From Nitrosopumilus sp. Nsub (GTDB lineage Archaea > Thermoproteota > Nitrososphaeria > Nitrososphaerales > Nitrosopumilaceae): a stretch of DNA of 64,000 nucleotides. The position numbers and the translations under genes were made by a program. Positions 24,948-33,437 of this stretch are shown here, piece after piece. The stretch lies in the NCBI RefSeq assembly GCF_001541925.1, contig NZ_LQMW01000023.1, positions 36,940 to 100,939 on the forward strand, given 5' to 3'. The notes under the pieces are model-generated. The model had not been told where the DNA came from. It saw only the letters and a list, made by a program, of their open reading frames with translations, and searched no databases. The stretch's first letter is position 1. Each line of letters opens with the position of its first letter.

Positions 24948-25616
24948 TTATTTAATTATTTTTTCTACTCTGGTTGAGCATTCTTCCATATCTTTGAATG
25001 AATCAACAGAAAACCATTCTACATTTTTGAATTTGATTGTATTTAGTAATCCTTTCTTTGCATAATCTGGAAAAACTGTCTTTTCTATATCTCCTTTTAC
25101 TGGCAATTTTTTTAAAATTTCTTTTTGAAGATGATAAATACCTGCATTCATCCATGTGTCTGTAATTTCTTTTTTCTCTTTAAAATTAACAATTTTTTCT
25201 GATTCAGTTTCTAAAATACCGTATTTTGTTCTTAATTCAATTGCAGCAATGGTGTTTGTTTTACTTGCCAATTTATGTAAATCAATATTTGTTATTGTAT
25301 CTCCATTAATTACAAAAAAAGATTTTTCATTGATCATTTTTCCTGCTTTTTTAATTGCACCTCCTGTACCTAGTGGGGATTTTTCTATTGAAAATTTAAT
25401 TTTAATTCCTAATTCTTTCATATTCAAATAACTTTCAATCATATCTGCTTTGTAACCTGTACAAATTATTACTTCTTTAACATCGAATTTCTTCAAATAT
25501 TTTATTTGCCATTCAATAATTGGAATATTGTTTATTGGAACTAGTGGTTTTGGAACATAATCTGTTATCGGTTTTAGTCTTTTTCCTCTACCTCCTGCCA
25601 AAATTATTGCTTTCAT
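24948..25616 (-). CDS. Sugar-phosphate nucleotidyltransferase
   Basis: A roughly 222-residue NDP-sugar pyrophosphorylase. The start at 25616 gives the exact family N-terminus MKAIILAGGRGKRLKPITDY, holding the GxGxRL nucleotide-binding loop, followed by PKPLVPI with the catalytic Lys. Further on are GTGGAIKKAG and VINGDTITNID with a metal Asp. It lacks C-terminal left-handed beta-helix or CBS domains. The product is a nucleotide sugar for glycan or S-layer glycosylation; the sugar is unknown. It ends a four-gene operon on this strand. Confidence 0.9.
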   Translation of the reverse strand: MKAIILAGGRGKRLKPITDYVPKPLVPINNIPIIEWQIKYLKKFDVKEVIICTGYKADMIESYLNMKELGIKIKFSIEKSPLGTGGAIKKAGKMINEKSFFVINGDTITNIDLHKLASKTNTIAAIELRTKYGILETESEKIVNFKEKKEITDTWMNAGIYHLQKEILKKLPVKGDIEKTVFPDYAKKGLLNTIKFKNVEWFSVDSFKDMEECSTRVEKIIK

Positions 25617-25652
25617 TGCTAAATTTTCCATATTCAACTATTCAAATTTTTC

Positions 25653-25895
25653 CTATTTTTTGTTAATTTCATTTATTTCAGAATCATTAACAATTTCATC
25701 CATTTTCTTTGCAAATTCATTGTAAATGGTTTCTAATTCTTCTAATGGCATTTCAATTCCTAATTGTTTCAATGTTTTATTCCATGATTCAATGTATTTT
25801 TCATCATCCATTCCTTTTCCAAGTGTTTCTGCAAGTGAATTCACTCCTTCTGTTTTACCTAGTGCATAAATTGCAATTTCTCTAGCAGTTAACAT
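25653..25895 (-). CDS. Small helical hypothetical protein
   Basis: An 80-residue helical, acidic protein (MLTAREIAIYALGKTEGVNS, then ETLGKGMDDEKYIESW). The start overlaps the end of the zinc-ribbon gene at 25882 by 14 bases, so they are co-translated. Function unknown. Confidence 0.65.
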   Translation of the reverse strand: MLTAREIAIYALGKTEGVNSLAETLGKGMDDEKYIESWNKTLKQLGIEMPLEELETIYNEFAKKMDEIVNDSEINEINKK

Positions 25896-26028
25896 CTTCG
25901 TCTTTATTATTCTCCGTTATGTAGTAGTGAAGTTCTGTATAGCATTCCACACAATAATCTTCAAATTTTGTATGATCACAATCATAAACTTTTTTCACCT
26001 CATTACTACATTTGGTACAAATTGGCAT
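25882..26028 (-). CDS. Zinc-ribbon micro-protein, 48 residues
   Basis: Begins MPICTKCSNEVKKVYDCDHT and continues KFEDYCVECYTELHYY. Two CxxC pairs (4/7 and 26/29) plus CDH form a zinc ribbon. It lies five bases after the membrane-protein gene and overlaps the next gene by 14 bases, placing it firmly inside the operon. Small ribbons like this often act as adaptors; no specific role is known. Confidence 0.7.
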   Translation of the reverse strand: MPICTKCSNEVKKVYDCDHTKFEDYCVECYTELHYYITENNKDEDVNC

Positions 26029-26033
26029 GGTTC

Positions 26034-26420
26034 TTAGTTTTTAGATGATTTTTTTATTTCTATTGCACCTAAAGCTGCAATAATAGCTCCAATTCCTATT
26101 AATCCACCACCTTCGCCAATCATTCGAGCAGCATGTTCAGATTCAGCTGCACTTGCCAATGACAATCCGCCACCGATAATAATTAAAATTCCAGTAACAA
26201 TTAACATCATACCTAATCCCTTGAATCTAGGCCTTCTTGGTATGAAAAATGCAATGAATGATAAAATTATTGGAGGCATTCCAAATCCAATTCCTCTAGT
26301 CATTCCATCAAATGGCAAGAATCCTGCTCCGCCTTCGCCACCACCAATAATAACATCAGCACCATAAATTACTAAAAGAATTATTGAAATTCCAGATAAT
26401 ATGTGGGGAACAGACGTCAT
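26034..26420 (-). CDS. Small multi-spanning membrane protein
   Basis: A 128-residue protein with four likely transmembrane helices (HILSGISIILLVIYGADVII, PPIILSFIAFFI, GMMLIVTGILIIIGGG, GIGAIIAALGAIEI) and glycine-rich loops (GGGEGGAGF). No transporter motif. First gene of the four-gene operon ending in the nucleotidyltransferase. Confidence 0.7.
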   Translation of the reverse strand: MTSVPHILSGISIILLVIYGADVIIGGGEGGAGFLPFDGMTRGIGFGMPPIILSFIAFFIPRRPRFKGLGMMLIVTGILIIIGGGLSLASAAESEHAARMIGEGGGLIGIGAIIAALGAIEIKKSSKN

Positions 26421-26484
26421 TACTATGATTACTATGAATTAATTAATAAACGTATTTTGAAAATGTTCTGATCTTTGTATACGA

Positions 26485-27630
26485 TCATTCTATGCGAATG
26501 GTTTTTACATTTTCTTTTAATGAGTTAATTTTTTCTAGTAATTGTTCTACTGATTCTCCTTTTTTTGCAACTAAATTAAAATGACCTAATTTTCGTAACG
26601 GTTTTGAAATTTTTTTACCATACATTTTTAAAAATAGATTTGGTTCTAAAATGGATATTGGTCTGTATTCGCCTTCAAATCCCACAGAGCCTAACACATT
26701 ATACATTATAGTAGGAGAAATTAATTTAGTACTTCCTAATTCTAATCCCAAGATTGCTCGCAAGTGTTGTTCAAATTGAGATGTTTTACTTGATTGTAAT
26801 GTATGATGTCCTGAATTGTGAACTCTAGGTGCAATTTCATTAATTACTATTTCATCATCTTGTGTGACAAACATTTCAATTCCAAAAACACCTGCACCTT
26901 TTAAAACATCCATTGTATCACTAGCAATTTTTCCTGCTTTTTTTGATACATCATCAGATGTTCTTGCAGGGGCAATTGTTTCACGTAAAATATTGTGTTC
27001 ATGTATATTCTCAACTAATGGATATGTCTTAATTTCTCCTTTAGTGTTTCTTGAAGCTATTACTGATACTTCCATTTTGAATGGTACAAATTTTTCTAAC
27101 ATGAGTTTTTGTCCTTTAAAATAATCATATGCTGTTTGAATCTCATTTTCTGAATCTATTTTGAAATTTCCTTTTCCATCATATGCATCTCTTCTTGCTT
27201 TTAATAATGCAGGATACCCATATTTTTTCAATCCTTCTTTGACTTCATCAATGTTCTCAACTTTGATAAATTCTGGGACTGGAATATTGTGATTTTGTAA
27301 AAATGTTTTTTGTAAAAATTTATCTTGAATAGTTTTTAGAGTTTCTGGAGATGGGTTGATTTCAGCCTTATTTTCAACGGATTTTAACACATCACTATCT
27401 CCTGATTCGATTTCATATGTGATAATATCCACTTGGTTTGCCAGGTTGATAATTGAGTCTTTGTCTTTAAAATCTGCCACTATTTGCTCTGCTCCAACTA
27501 GTGATGCAGAACAATTTTCATTTGGATCTAAAACTATTACTTTTGATATGTGTTCAGACATGTTTTTTGCAGCTTCAGTAAGCATCATCCCTAATTGACC
27601 TCCGCCTATGATGCCCAAAATTTTTGCCAT
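26485..27630 (-). CDS. purK: N5-carboxyaminoimidazole ribonucleotide synthase
   Basis: An ATP-grasp enzyme of purine biosynthesis that carboxylates AIR with bicarbonate and ATP. It is 381 residues long, with N-terminal IGGGQLGMMLTEAA, ATP-grasp elements ALLKARRDAYDGKGN and VNEIAPRVHNSGHHT, and a usual C-terminal domain. PurE, its usual partner, is not adjacent in this window. The ATG start aligns with the family start (GIIGGGQLG within the first ten residues). Confidence 0.94.
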   Translation of the reverse strand: MAKILGIIGGGQLGMMLTEAAKNMSEHISKVIVLDPNENCSASLVGAEQIVADFKDKDSIINLANQVDIITYEIESGDSDVLKSVENKAEINPSPETLKTIQDKFLQKTFLQNHNIPVPEFIKVENIDEVKEGLKKYGYPALLKARRDAYDGKGNFKIDSENEIQTAYDYFKGQKLMLEKFVPFKMEVSVIASRNTKGEIKTYPLVENIHEHNILRETIAPARTSDDVSKKAGKIASDTMDVLKGAGVFGIEMFVTQDDEIVINEIAPRVHNSGHHTLQSSKTSQFEQHLRAILGLELGSTKLISPTIMYNVLGSVGFEGEYRPISILEPNLFLKMYGKKISKPLRKLGHFNLVAKKGESVEQLLEKINSLKENVKTIRIE

Positions 27631-27672
27631 TAAATGAGTTCATTAAAATGCACTAAAAATATCTAATGTAAT

Positions 27673-27768
27673 GTGTCTAAAATTATTAAAATTCTTTTAG
27701 GATCTGCATTGTTGGGAGTTGTTTTTCTAATACAGTTAATTGTTTTAGGTATAGAATTAAATTTTTAG
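27673..27768 (+). CDS. Single-span membrane micro-protein, 31 residues
   Basis: With a GTG start the frame reads [20 protein letters not shown] then [11 protein letters not shown]. It is one continuous hydrophobic helix after a positive N-terminus. It lies divergent from purK and converges with the ribbon gene at 27775. A simple hydrophobic peptide can arise by chance in AT-rich DNA, so confidence is modest. Confidence 0.4.
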   Translation: MSKIIKILLGSALLGVVFLIQLIVLGIELNF

Positions 27769-27774
27769 ATTTTA

Positions 27775-28002
27775 TTAATATCGAAATGAATCTTTTGTCC
27801 CGTCTGTATCTGGAATGGATTTAACCCATTTTTTATAATCTTCTTGCGATGAATTGAATTCATCTGTTTTTGCATCTCTAACTATGAAATCATTGGAATC
27901 TACAAAATTTTTACATTTTTCACATAACCATAATGTGATATTTGCAGGTTTTACTGACTTTGGTAATCTTCTTTCATTGCATTGTTTACAAAATAGAGGC
28001 AT
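27775..28002 (-). CDS. Zinc-ribbon protein, 75 residues
   Basis: Begins MPLFCKQCNERRLPKSVKPA with CxxC at 5/8, then LWLCEKCKNFVDSND with CxxC at about 27/30. A charged tail without Cys follows. It starts 13 bases after the threonine dehydratase stop, so it is probably in the same transcript. Function unknown; likely zinc-binding adaptor. Confidence 0.75.
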   Translation of the reverse strand: MPLFCKQCNERRLPKSVKPANITLWLCEKCKNFVDSNDFIVRDAKTDEFNSSQEDYKKWVKSIPDTDGTKDSFRY

Positions 28003-28015
28003 CAGTAGAAAATTT

Positions 28016-29224
28016 TTAGGTCAATAATTTGAATTTTACATTCTTTTCTTCTAGAGATTTTATCAAAGATTCTGCTTGATCCTTGCCTTGTGTTTCTAAA
28101 TTAAGTGTAACAGATGCTGAACCTGCATTTACATCTGAACTTAATCTATCATGTACTACCTCTACAATGTTGGCATTTGCTAATGTGATGATATCTACAA
28201 TTTCTTTAAAAGCCCCAGGTCTGTCTGGCAATAATACTGATAATTTTAACAATCGGCTCATTGCTGCCAATCCTTTATCCACGATTTGACCTAAAAGATA
28301 CATGTCAACATTACCTCCTGCCAATACTGCTACCACTTTTTTTCCAGGTGATGGTTTTTTCGAAATTAGATGTGCAAGACCTACGGCACCAGCTGGCTCA
28401 ACAACAAATTTCATTCTTTCCATAAGTAGAAACATTGCTTTTGTTATTTCATCATCATCAACTAATACAATCTCATCCATCAATTCTTTGATTATGTTAA
28501 AAGTTATTTCTCCAGGCATTTTAACAGATATACCATCAGCTATCGTTCTATCTCCCCCACATAATTTCCTTGTATTTTCTTTAACTGATTCATACATTGA
28601 AGGAAATGATTTAGATTGTACTCCAATTACTTTGACATTTGGATTCTTTTCTTTAATTGCAAGAACAATTCCTGCAGCAAGGCCCCCACCACCAATTGGT
28701 AGATAGATTTCTTCAACATCTGGCAAATCTTCTAATATTTCTAAACCGATAACCCCTTGCGCTGCTATTATTTGAGGATCGTCAAAAGCTTGTATTAGCA
28801 TAGCCCCAGTTTGTTGAGAAAGTTCTTTTGCTTTGGAATATGATTCATCATAATTTACTCCTTCTAAAATTACATTTGCCCCGTATCCTCTAGTTGCAGC
28901 AACTTTAGCTGGCGATGCATTTTTTGGCATTACAATTGTACAAGAAATCTTCTCCAGAGATGATGCAAGTGCAACTCCTTGTGCATGGTTACCTGCAGAT
29001 GCTGCAACAACCCCAAATTTTTTTTCTTCTTGAGATAGTGATTTAATTTTATAATATGCTCCTCGGATTTTAAATGAACCTGTTTTTTGTCTAAATTCTG
29101 CTTTTAGATATATTTCTGAATTTGTTAAATCACTAAATGTAGGTGAATGGATTAACGGTGTTTTTTTGATCTCATTACCTCTTAATGAATTTGCTTTTAG
29201 TATTTCATCATATGTTGGATTCAT
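28016..29224 (-). CDS. ilvA: Threonine dehydratase (PLP) with ACT domain
   Basis: A 402-residue fold-type II PLP enzyme that deaminates threonine to 2-oxobutyrate for isoleucine, or degrades serine/threonine. The PLP Lys is K52 in QKTGSFKIRGAY; AASAGNHAQGVA binds the carboxylate, and PIGGGGLAAG the phosphate. A C-terminal ACT-type regulatory domain (about 325-402; LSVLLPDRPGAFKEIVDIIT) is like the short, TdcB-type architecture. Whether it is biosynthetic or catabolic cannot be decided. Confidence 0.92.
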   Translation of the reverse strand: MNPTYDEILKANSLRGNEIKKTPLIHSPTFSDLTNSEIYLKAEFRQKTGSFKIRGAYYKIKSLSQEEKKFGVVAASAGNHAQGVALASSLEKISCTIVMPKNASPAKVAATRGYGANVILEGVNYDESYSKAKELSQQTGAMLIQAFDDPQIIAAQGVIGLEILEDLPDVEEIYLPIGGGGLAAGIVLAIKEKNPNVKVIGVQSKSFPSMYESVKENTRKLCGGDRTIADGISVKMPGEITFNIIKELMDEIVLVDDDEITKAMFLLMERMKFVVEPAGAVGLAHLISKKPSPGKKVVAVLAGGNVDMYLLGQIVDKGLAAMSRLLKLSVLLPDRPGAFKEIVDIITLANANIVEVVHDRLSSDVNAGSASVTLNLETQGKDQAESLIKSLEEKNVKFKLLT

Positions 29225-29360
29225 TGGAGATGTTGCTCAATTTTTGAGGTATTTGAGTTAATCGATATGATTCCATTTTGCTCTATTTTTTCATGCGTAA
29301 TTTACATGAATTTCAGCCATATTACATGCCTGTGAATATTTTAGTAATGTTATGTAAATT

Positions 29361-30203
29361 TCATTTTAAATTAATTTGCTCTTGTAGTTGTTCTAATTTT
29401 TTTAAAATATTATCTTTAACACTGTTTGACATCTTTCTAGGATCAAATAATCCTTCACGATTGTTGTTTTTAATAAATTCGATATCTAGTGTGCATAAAC
29501 ACCCTTCTTCTCCTGCCACCAATCTAGTATCGTCAATTAATACTGAGCTTGTTTGATATGTTTCAATCAATAAAGAATCTAATTCTTTAATTAGTTCATT
29601 TTTTTTCTGTGTTAATTTTTTAAATTCTTCACTAGATTCTTTTTCTATTTCTGCATAAACTCTTTTACTAAATTCTTCATCTTCATAAAATATTTCAAAT
29701 AATTTTTGATGATCGAAATCTTTGTATCCCATTTCTTTTAATTTATTTAAAACAAATTGATCACTGTTATTTGATAAATCTTCTTCTTGTTTTTTTATAT
29801 AATCTAATATTTCTGCTAATTCTTTTTGACTATCAATTACTCTTTGAACCGGTTTGTAAAATAACAATACGTGAAATTGTAATGATAAATGACCTGATAT
29901 CAAATAATTTCCTTCAGTAATTTCAAATTTAGTGAAAATTCTTCTCAAATCCTCATTATTTGTAATTGATACATTTTGTAACGACCATTCATCTAATTTT
30001 TGAATCATGTTTTCTAGATAATTTGTCACTTCATTAGGATCAAATGTTTTTTGTTCTGTAATAGTAGAATCGCCCATCATTACTTTAACATTTACAAGCT
30101 TAGTTTTTTCTAGTATTTTTGCTAGAAAATTTTGTTGGATTTCTTCATTTTTTTTATTCAATAATTGGATAAATTCATCGGGTGATCTTGAACCTAGTCT
30201 CAC
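29361..30203 (-). CDS. Large helical hypothetical protein
   Basis: A 280-residue protein starting at GTG. It has a mixed alpha/beta first half (NVKVMMGDSTITEQKTFDPN) and a strongly charged coiled-coil second half (EIEKESSEEFKKLTQKKNEL), with one CLC pair near residue 235. No family is recognised. It stands alone between threonine dehydratase and the divergent zinc-ribbon micro-gene. Confidence 0.6.
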   Translation of the reverse strand: MRLGSRSPDEFIQLLNKKNEEIQQNFLAKILEKTKLVNVKVMMGDSTITEQKTFDPNEVTNYLENMIQKLDEWSLQNVSITNNEDLRRIFTKFEITEGNYLISGHLSLQFHVLLFYKPVQRVIDSQKELAEILDYIKKQEEDLSNNSDQFVLNKLKEMGYKDFDHQKLFEIFYEDEEFSKRVYAEIEKESSEEFKKLTQKKNELIKELDSLLIETYQTSSVLIDDTRLVAGEEGCLCTLDIEFIKNNNREGLFDPRKMSNSVKDNILKKLEQLQEQINLK

Positions 30204-30322
30204 ATTTTTGCTAAAAAAATACTATCCTTAAACCTTCATTTTGAAATAATTGAAAATATGCATTTTGGTAAATATCAATAATACTCAACAATATCTAAAT
30301 ACATTAAATATTATTTTTAGTC

Positions 30323-30445
30323 ATGGGCGAATCAAAAATTCTATGTCACCATTGTCATTTAATAATAATTGAATATTATGATGAACAGTATAGAGGCAAT
30401 AGAGGTAAATGTGACAATTGTAAAATTGATTTTCCATTGGAATAA
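30323..30445 (+). CDS. Zinc-ribbon micro-protein, 40 residues
   Basis: Begins MGESKILCHHCHLIIIEYYD and ends EQYRGNRGKCDNCKIDFPLE. Two pairs, C8xxC11 and C30xxC33, separated by 18 residues, are a textbook zinc ribbon. A TATA-like CTAAATAC lies about 25 bases before the ATG. The cyclase-like gene follows at once, so they are in one operon. Confidence 0.65.
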   Translation: MGESKILCHHCHLIIIEYYDEQYRGNRGKCDNCKIDFPLE

Positions 30446-30454
30446 TTGAATAAA

Positions 30455-31234
30455 ATGACTGAAAATATTGATAAAAAAAATGACACTAGTGTAGTAGATA
30501 TGCTTCTAAGTAGAACTGCGGATACAACTGTTGATTCAGATACTATGATTTTAGAAACCCAAAAACGTGTTTGGGGAGCTTTGAAAAAAGGTTATGAATA
30601 TTCAGGAGTCCATGATGAATCTGAAGATTTTCTTCGAAAAAATGTATTTTCAAAATTAGATATGATTGTATTGTATGTGGATTTAGTCGGTTCTACAAAA
30701 ATGGCTTTGGAAATGCCTTCTGAAAAAATTGCCACTATAATGAGCTCTTTTGCTCAAGAAATGGCTTCAGTCATTCGACAATATCATGGATATGTGTTAA
30801 AATTTGTTGGGGATGCAGTTATTGGATACTTTGTTGCAGAATCAAATTCCTTACTGACTGCAGATAATGCAGTAAATTGTGCAAAATCTATGAATACTAT
30901 TATCCAAAAAGGAATTAATCCAATTCTTGATCAATATGATTATCCTGATTTAATGATAAAAATTGGACTTGATTTTGGACAAAATATCGTAGTCAGATAT
31001 GGTGCTGATGAACAAAATTCTCACGTGGATCTAATGGGACCTGCAATGAACATAGCTGCCAAAATCCAATCCATGGCAAAACCTCATCAAATTTTAATTG
31101 GTGATGATGTTTACAAAAGACTACACCCAAAGTCTCAAAAAGATTTTCAACAAAAAATTTGGGAAAGTACCGAATGGAATTATCGTTCTAGACATACAGG
31201 GGAAATTTATCAAGTTTTTGAATATCGAGAATAA
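30455..31234 (+). CDS. Class III adenylate/guanylate cyclase-domain protein
   Basis: A roughly 259-residue soluble protein. The N-terminal 80 residues are unrecognised; the cyclase homology domain runs about 70-235. Metal Asp residues are present in LYVDLVGSTKMAL and KFVGDAVIGYF. In the segment GPAMNIAAKIQ the conserved Asn is kept, but the transition-state Arg (N-x3-R) is Lys. The protein may therefore have reduced or altered activity, or act as a nucleotide sensor. I prefer the ATG at 30455 over the TTG nine bases earlier. It follows a zinc-ribbon micro-gene. Confidence 0.82.
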   Translation: MTENIDKKNDTSVVDMLLSRTADTTVDSDTMILETQKRVWGALKKGYEYSGVHDESEDFLRKNVFSKLDMIVLYVDLVGSTKMALEMPSEKIATIMSSFAQEMASVIRQYHGYVLKFVGDAVIGYFVAESNSLLTADNAVNCAKSMNTIIQKGINPILDQYDYPDLMIKIGLDFGQNIVVRYGADEQNSHVDLMGPAMNIAAKIQSMAKPHQILIGDDVYKRLHPKSQKDFQQKIWESTEWNYRSRHTGEIYQVFEYRE

Positions 31235-31253
31235 TTGATTTTTAAAATTTCCC

Positions 31254-31400
31254 TTAAACTGTAAATTTATCAGGACACTCAACGTGTTCATAATGATGTT
31301 CTGTGAACTCATTTTGAACTACATACATTACAATTTTGTGTAATTCTTCTTGTTTGATGTCTTTTTTACATCTTAAACAGACTTTTTTTTCTTGTGTCAT
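31254..31400 (-). CDS. Cys/His micro-protein, 48 residues
   Basis: Begins MTQEKKVCLRCKKDIKQEEL and ends EFTEHHYEHVECPDKFTV. It has C8xxC11 and a distal H-H-x2-H and C, giving a possible zinc site. It is convergent with the cyclase-like gene. An ATG six bases upstream is an alternative start. Function unknown. Confidence 0.6.
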   Translation of the reverse strand: MTQEKKVCLRCKKDIKQEELHKIVMYVVQNEFTEHHYEHVECPDKFTV

Positions 31401-31537
31401 GATCATGATCGTTTGATTGTGGGAATCTATAAGGATCTGCGATCAGCTGAATTTGAGTAAAAACGACTGAAATTAAACTAGTGGGTATATCAAATGCCCA
31501 AAGTAAGCCACAAATATAGCAAATTAAGACAAAACTT

Positions 31538-31918
31538 ATGGATAATATGGTAATGAGACACCTCCAGGACCTTTATGGCCTAAATCCCAACATTCCTCAC
31601 ATGGCATTTCAGTTTCCTAGATTGCCGCCAGGATTGAATCATCCATTATCACCAATGCATCAAAATCAAATGAAATCACAATTATCTCAACACGATGAAA
31701 CTCTTAATCAAAAGCTTCAAGGGTTTCAAAAATTGTATCAACAATATGCTTCTGGTTTAATTTCTCCAGAATCTCCTGTTATTCCACCTGGACATCCATT
31801 GTTTAGTGGTAGAAATTCAATTCAAACATTAAAAACTGAAAATGAGAAATTAATTAAAGAGAATTTAGAATTAAAGAAAAAATTAGATAATAGACCTAAA
31901 GACAAACATAATCCTTAG
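31538..31918 (+). CDS. Proline/glutamine-rich hypothetical protein with coiled-coil end
   Basis: A 126-residue protein. The first 100 residues are rich in Pro, His, Asn and Gln (FPRLPPGLNHPLSPMHQNQM), likely disordered; residues 95-118 are a heptad-like helix (ENEKLIKENLELKKKLDN). Three in-frame ATGs near the front leave the start uncertain. No family recognised. Confidence 0.55.
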   Translation: MDNMVMRHLQDLYGLNPNIPHMAFQFPRLPPGLNHPLSPMHQNQMKSQLSQHDETLNQKLQGFQKLYQQYASGLISPESPVIPPGHPLFSGRNSIQTLKTENEKLIKENLELKKKLDNRPKDKHNP

Positions 31919-31973
31919 AAAATTAATTATAAAATTGACAAGCCTTATTAGATTCTGAGTTTGTTTTTTTAGT

Positions 31974-32357
31974 ATGGTTAAAACCCCTTCAGATAAGTGG
32001 AAAAAAAATATTTTAAAATATAAAAAACAATGTCAAACAATTCTTGGAATTTCTACAAACATTCGTTATGCTGGAGTCATTAATAATTATGGTCGAACAT
32101 TAGTGGGCGTAATTAAACCTAGTCTTAAACCATTGTTAAAATCTGAAGATGTTAAACAAGAATTTTTTATAACATCTACATTTCTGTCTTTAAGAAAAAA
32201 CAATAATTCTTTTGGTAAATTAGATCACATATTGTTGAAACATTCAAAAGTCAATATACTGATTTTACAAAAAAACAATGTTTCTTTTTACATCTCAATT
32301 AATTCAAAAGAAAAAAACTTGGAGAAGATTATCTCTTTGATTAAACAGACAATCTAA
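31974..32357 (+). CDS. Hypothetical protein, paralogue of the 2005 gene
   Basis: A 127-residue protein with the same layout as the 2005 gene: TNIRYAGVINNYGRTLVG near the front, a middle helix with LSLRKNNNSFGKLDHI, then strands VNILILQKNN and SFYISINS and a final helix. The fold is probably roadblock/profilin-like, and the family is multi-copy in Thaumarchaeota as far as I remember. Partners in archaeal signalling are possible but unproven. It ends four bases into the convergent VOC gene. Confidence 0.6.
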   Translation: MVKTPSDKWKKNILKYKKQCQTILGISTNIRYAGVINNYGRTLVGVIKPSLKPLLKSEDVKQEFFITSTFLSLRKNNNSFGKLDHILLKHSKVNILILQKNNVSFYISINSKEKNLEKIISLIKQTI

Positions 32358-32767
32358 GCTGGGGTAAATCCAACATATCCGCTGGTTTGTTGATCTTTGT
32401 CTATAAAATTGGGTTCAAACAACGATATCATGTATTGGTCTGGATCCAATATTACTGCATTTTTGCCCACGTCTTTTTCAACAATATCTCGATGAACTGT
32501 AACACCTTTTGTTTTTAGTTCTTCTAAGGCAGATTTCAAATCACCTACTAGAAATCCAATACTTATTCCGTTATCTATGGACCCCCCTACATGTTCTGTA
32601 GTTGATGATGCAGGATGTAAACTCAACAAAGCTCCCGATGTACCTAAATCTACCCATGTTTTTCTTTGGTCTTTTATTGGAAGACCTATTATTTCATTGT
32701 AGAATTGTATTGACTTGTCTAAATCTTGAACTGCCAATATTACATTTCCAACTTTTTTGATATTCAC
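32354..32767 (-). CDS. VOC/glyoxalase-family protein
   Basis: A 137-residue vicinal-oxygen-chelate superfamily protein with two beta-alpha-beta-beta-beta units: VGNVILAVQDLDKSIQFYNE in the first and ISIGFLVGDLKSALEELKTK in the second, ending NAVILDPDQYMISLFEP. The glyoxalase metal positions appear partly replaced (N at the first His position, E in FEP), so it need not be a true glyoxalase I. It might be a dioxygenase, epimerase or binding protein. Confidence 0.85.
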   Translation of the reverse strand: MNIKKVGNVILAVQDLDKSIQFYNEIIGLPIKDQRKTWVDLGTSGALLSLHPASSTTEHVGGSIDNGISIGFLVGDLKSALEELKTKGVTVHRDIVEKDVGKNAVILDPDQYMISLFEPNFIDKDQQTSGYVGFTPA

Positions 32768-32916
32768 AAAGAATATGGGCGAAAGTTGCTTAAATCAATT
32801 ACCATTTTAATTTTATTTTTTTAAATTATTTTAAAATCAGAATTGTTGTAAATCAAAAATTATCAATGTTTTAGTCACTGTCACAAATTGTAGCGTAATG
32901 GAGGGGGTTTCTCTTT

Positions 32917-33135
32917 TTATTGAACTTCAACTAATGTTTCAGTTCTTTCAACACCACTAATTTTTTGAATTTGATTTGCAACTTCTTTTATTTCTATTAA
33001 TTCTTGAACATCAATTATTGCAACTGCATCAAATTGTCCACTAGTTGGAAATGAATTTGTAACTTTTGAAAGTTTTCTTAATTTTACTGCAATCAATTTC
33101 TTTGGAGATTTAACTAAAATTATTGCTTTTACCAG
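32917..33135 (-). CDS. RAM-domain protein lacking a canonical start codon
   Basis: The reverse frame reads VKAIILVKSPKKLIAVKLRK and ends GVERTETLVEVQ, a complete RAM (Lrp/AsnC effector-binding) domain of about 71 residues. The expected MVKAI start is CTG-GTA here: there is no ATG, GTG or TTG before a TTG at codon 13, inside the domain. The stop of the upstream RAM gene (33129-33131) overlaps these first codons, so translation could restart there by coupling, perhaps from CTG. Otherwise the gene is disabled. Confidence 0.6.
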   Translation of the reverse strand: MVKAIILVKSPKKLIAVKLRKLSKVTNSFPTSGQFDAVAIIDVQELIEIKEVANQIQKISGVERTETLVEVQ

Positions 33136-33437
33136 CCTAAATCGACCTCCACTTCAATCAGAGTTTCTGTGGTTACAATATCTTTAATTTTTTTAAAATC
33201 TATTACCATTTGATTAATTTGATCAATTTTTCCTTGTAAAATTACACTGATATCTGCTCTTCCAGTAACTACCATTACTTGTTTTACAACTTTACGTTTT
33301 TTCTTTAAAATTTCAACTACGGAATCCACTTTTCCAGGCTTAACTGTAATCAAACATAATGCATACACAAATTCTATACGTGAATCAATTTGATAAATAT
33401 TGCTAGTCTGTTGCTTCCTGTGATCTTGCTTCTTCAA
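33129..33437 (-). CDS. RAM-domain (Lrp/AsnC ligand-binding) protein
   Basis: A 102-residue protein. Residues 1-22 are polar and perhaps not translated; from VYALCLITVKPGKVDSVVEI to TETLIEVEVDLGW it is a single RAM domain. It has no DNA-binding helix-turn-helix. It overlaps the Lys-rich gene upstream by 35 bases and is followed at once by a second RAM domain, so the two may form a hetero-oligomer. The true start could be inside the overlap. Confidence 0.78.
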   Translation of the reverse strand: MKKQDHRKQQTSNIYQIDSRIEFVYALCLITVKPGKVDSVVEILKKKRKVVKQVMVVTGRADISVILQGKIDQINQMVIDFKKIKDIVTTETLIEVEVDLGW

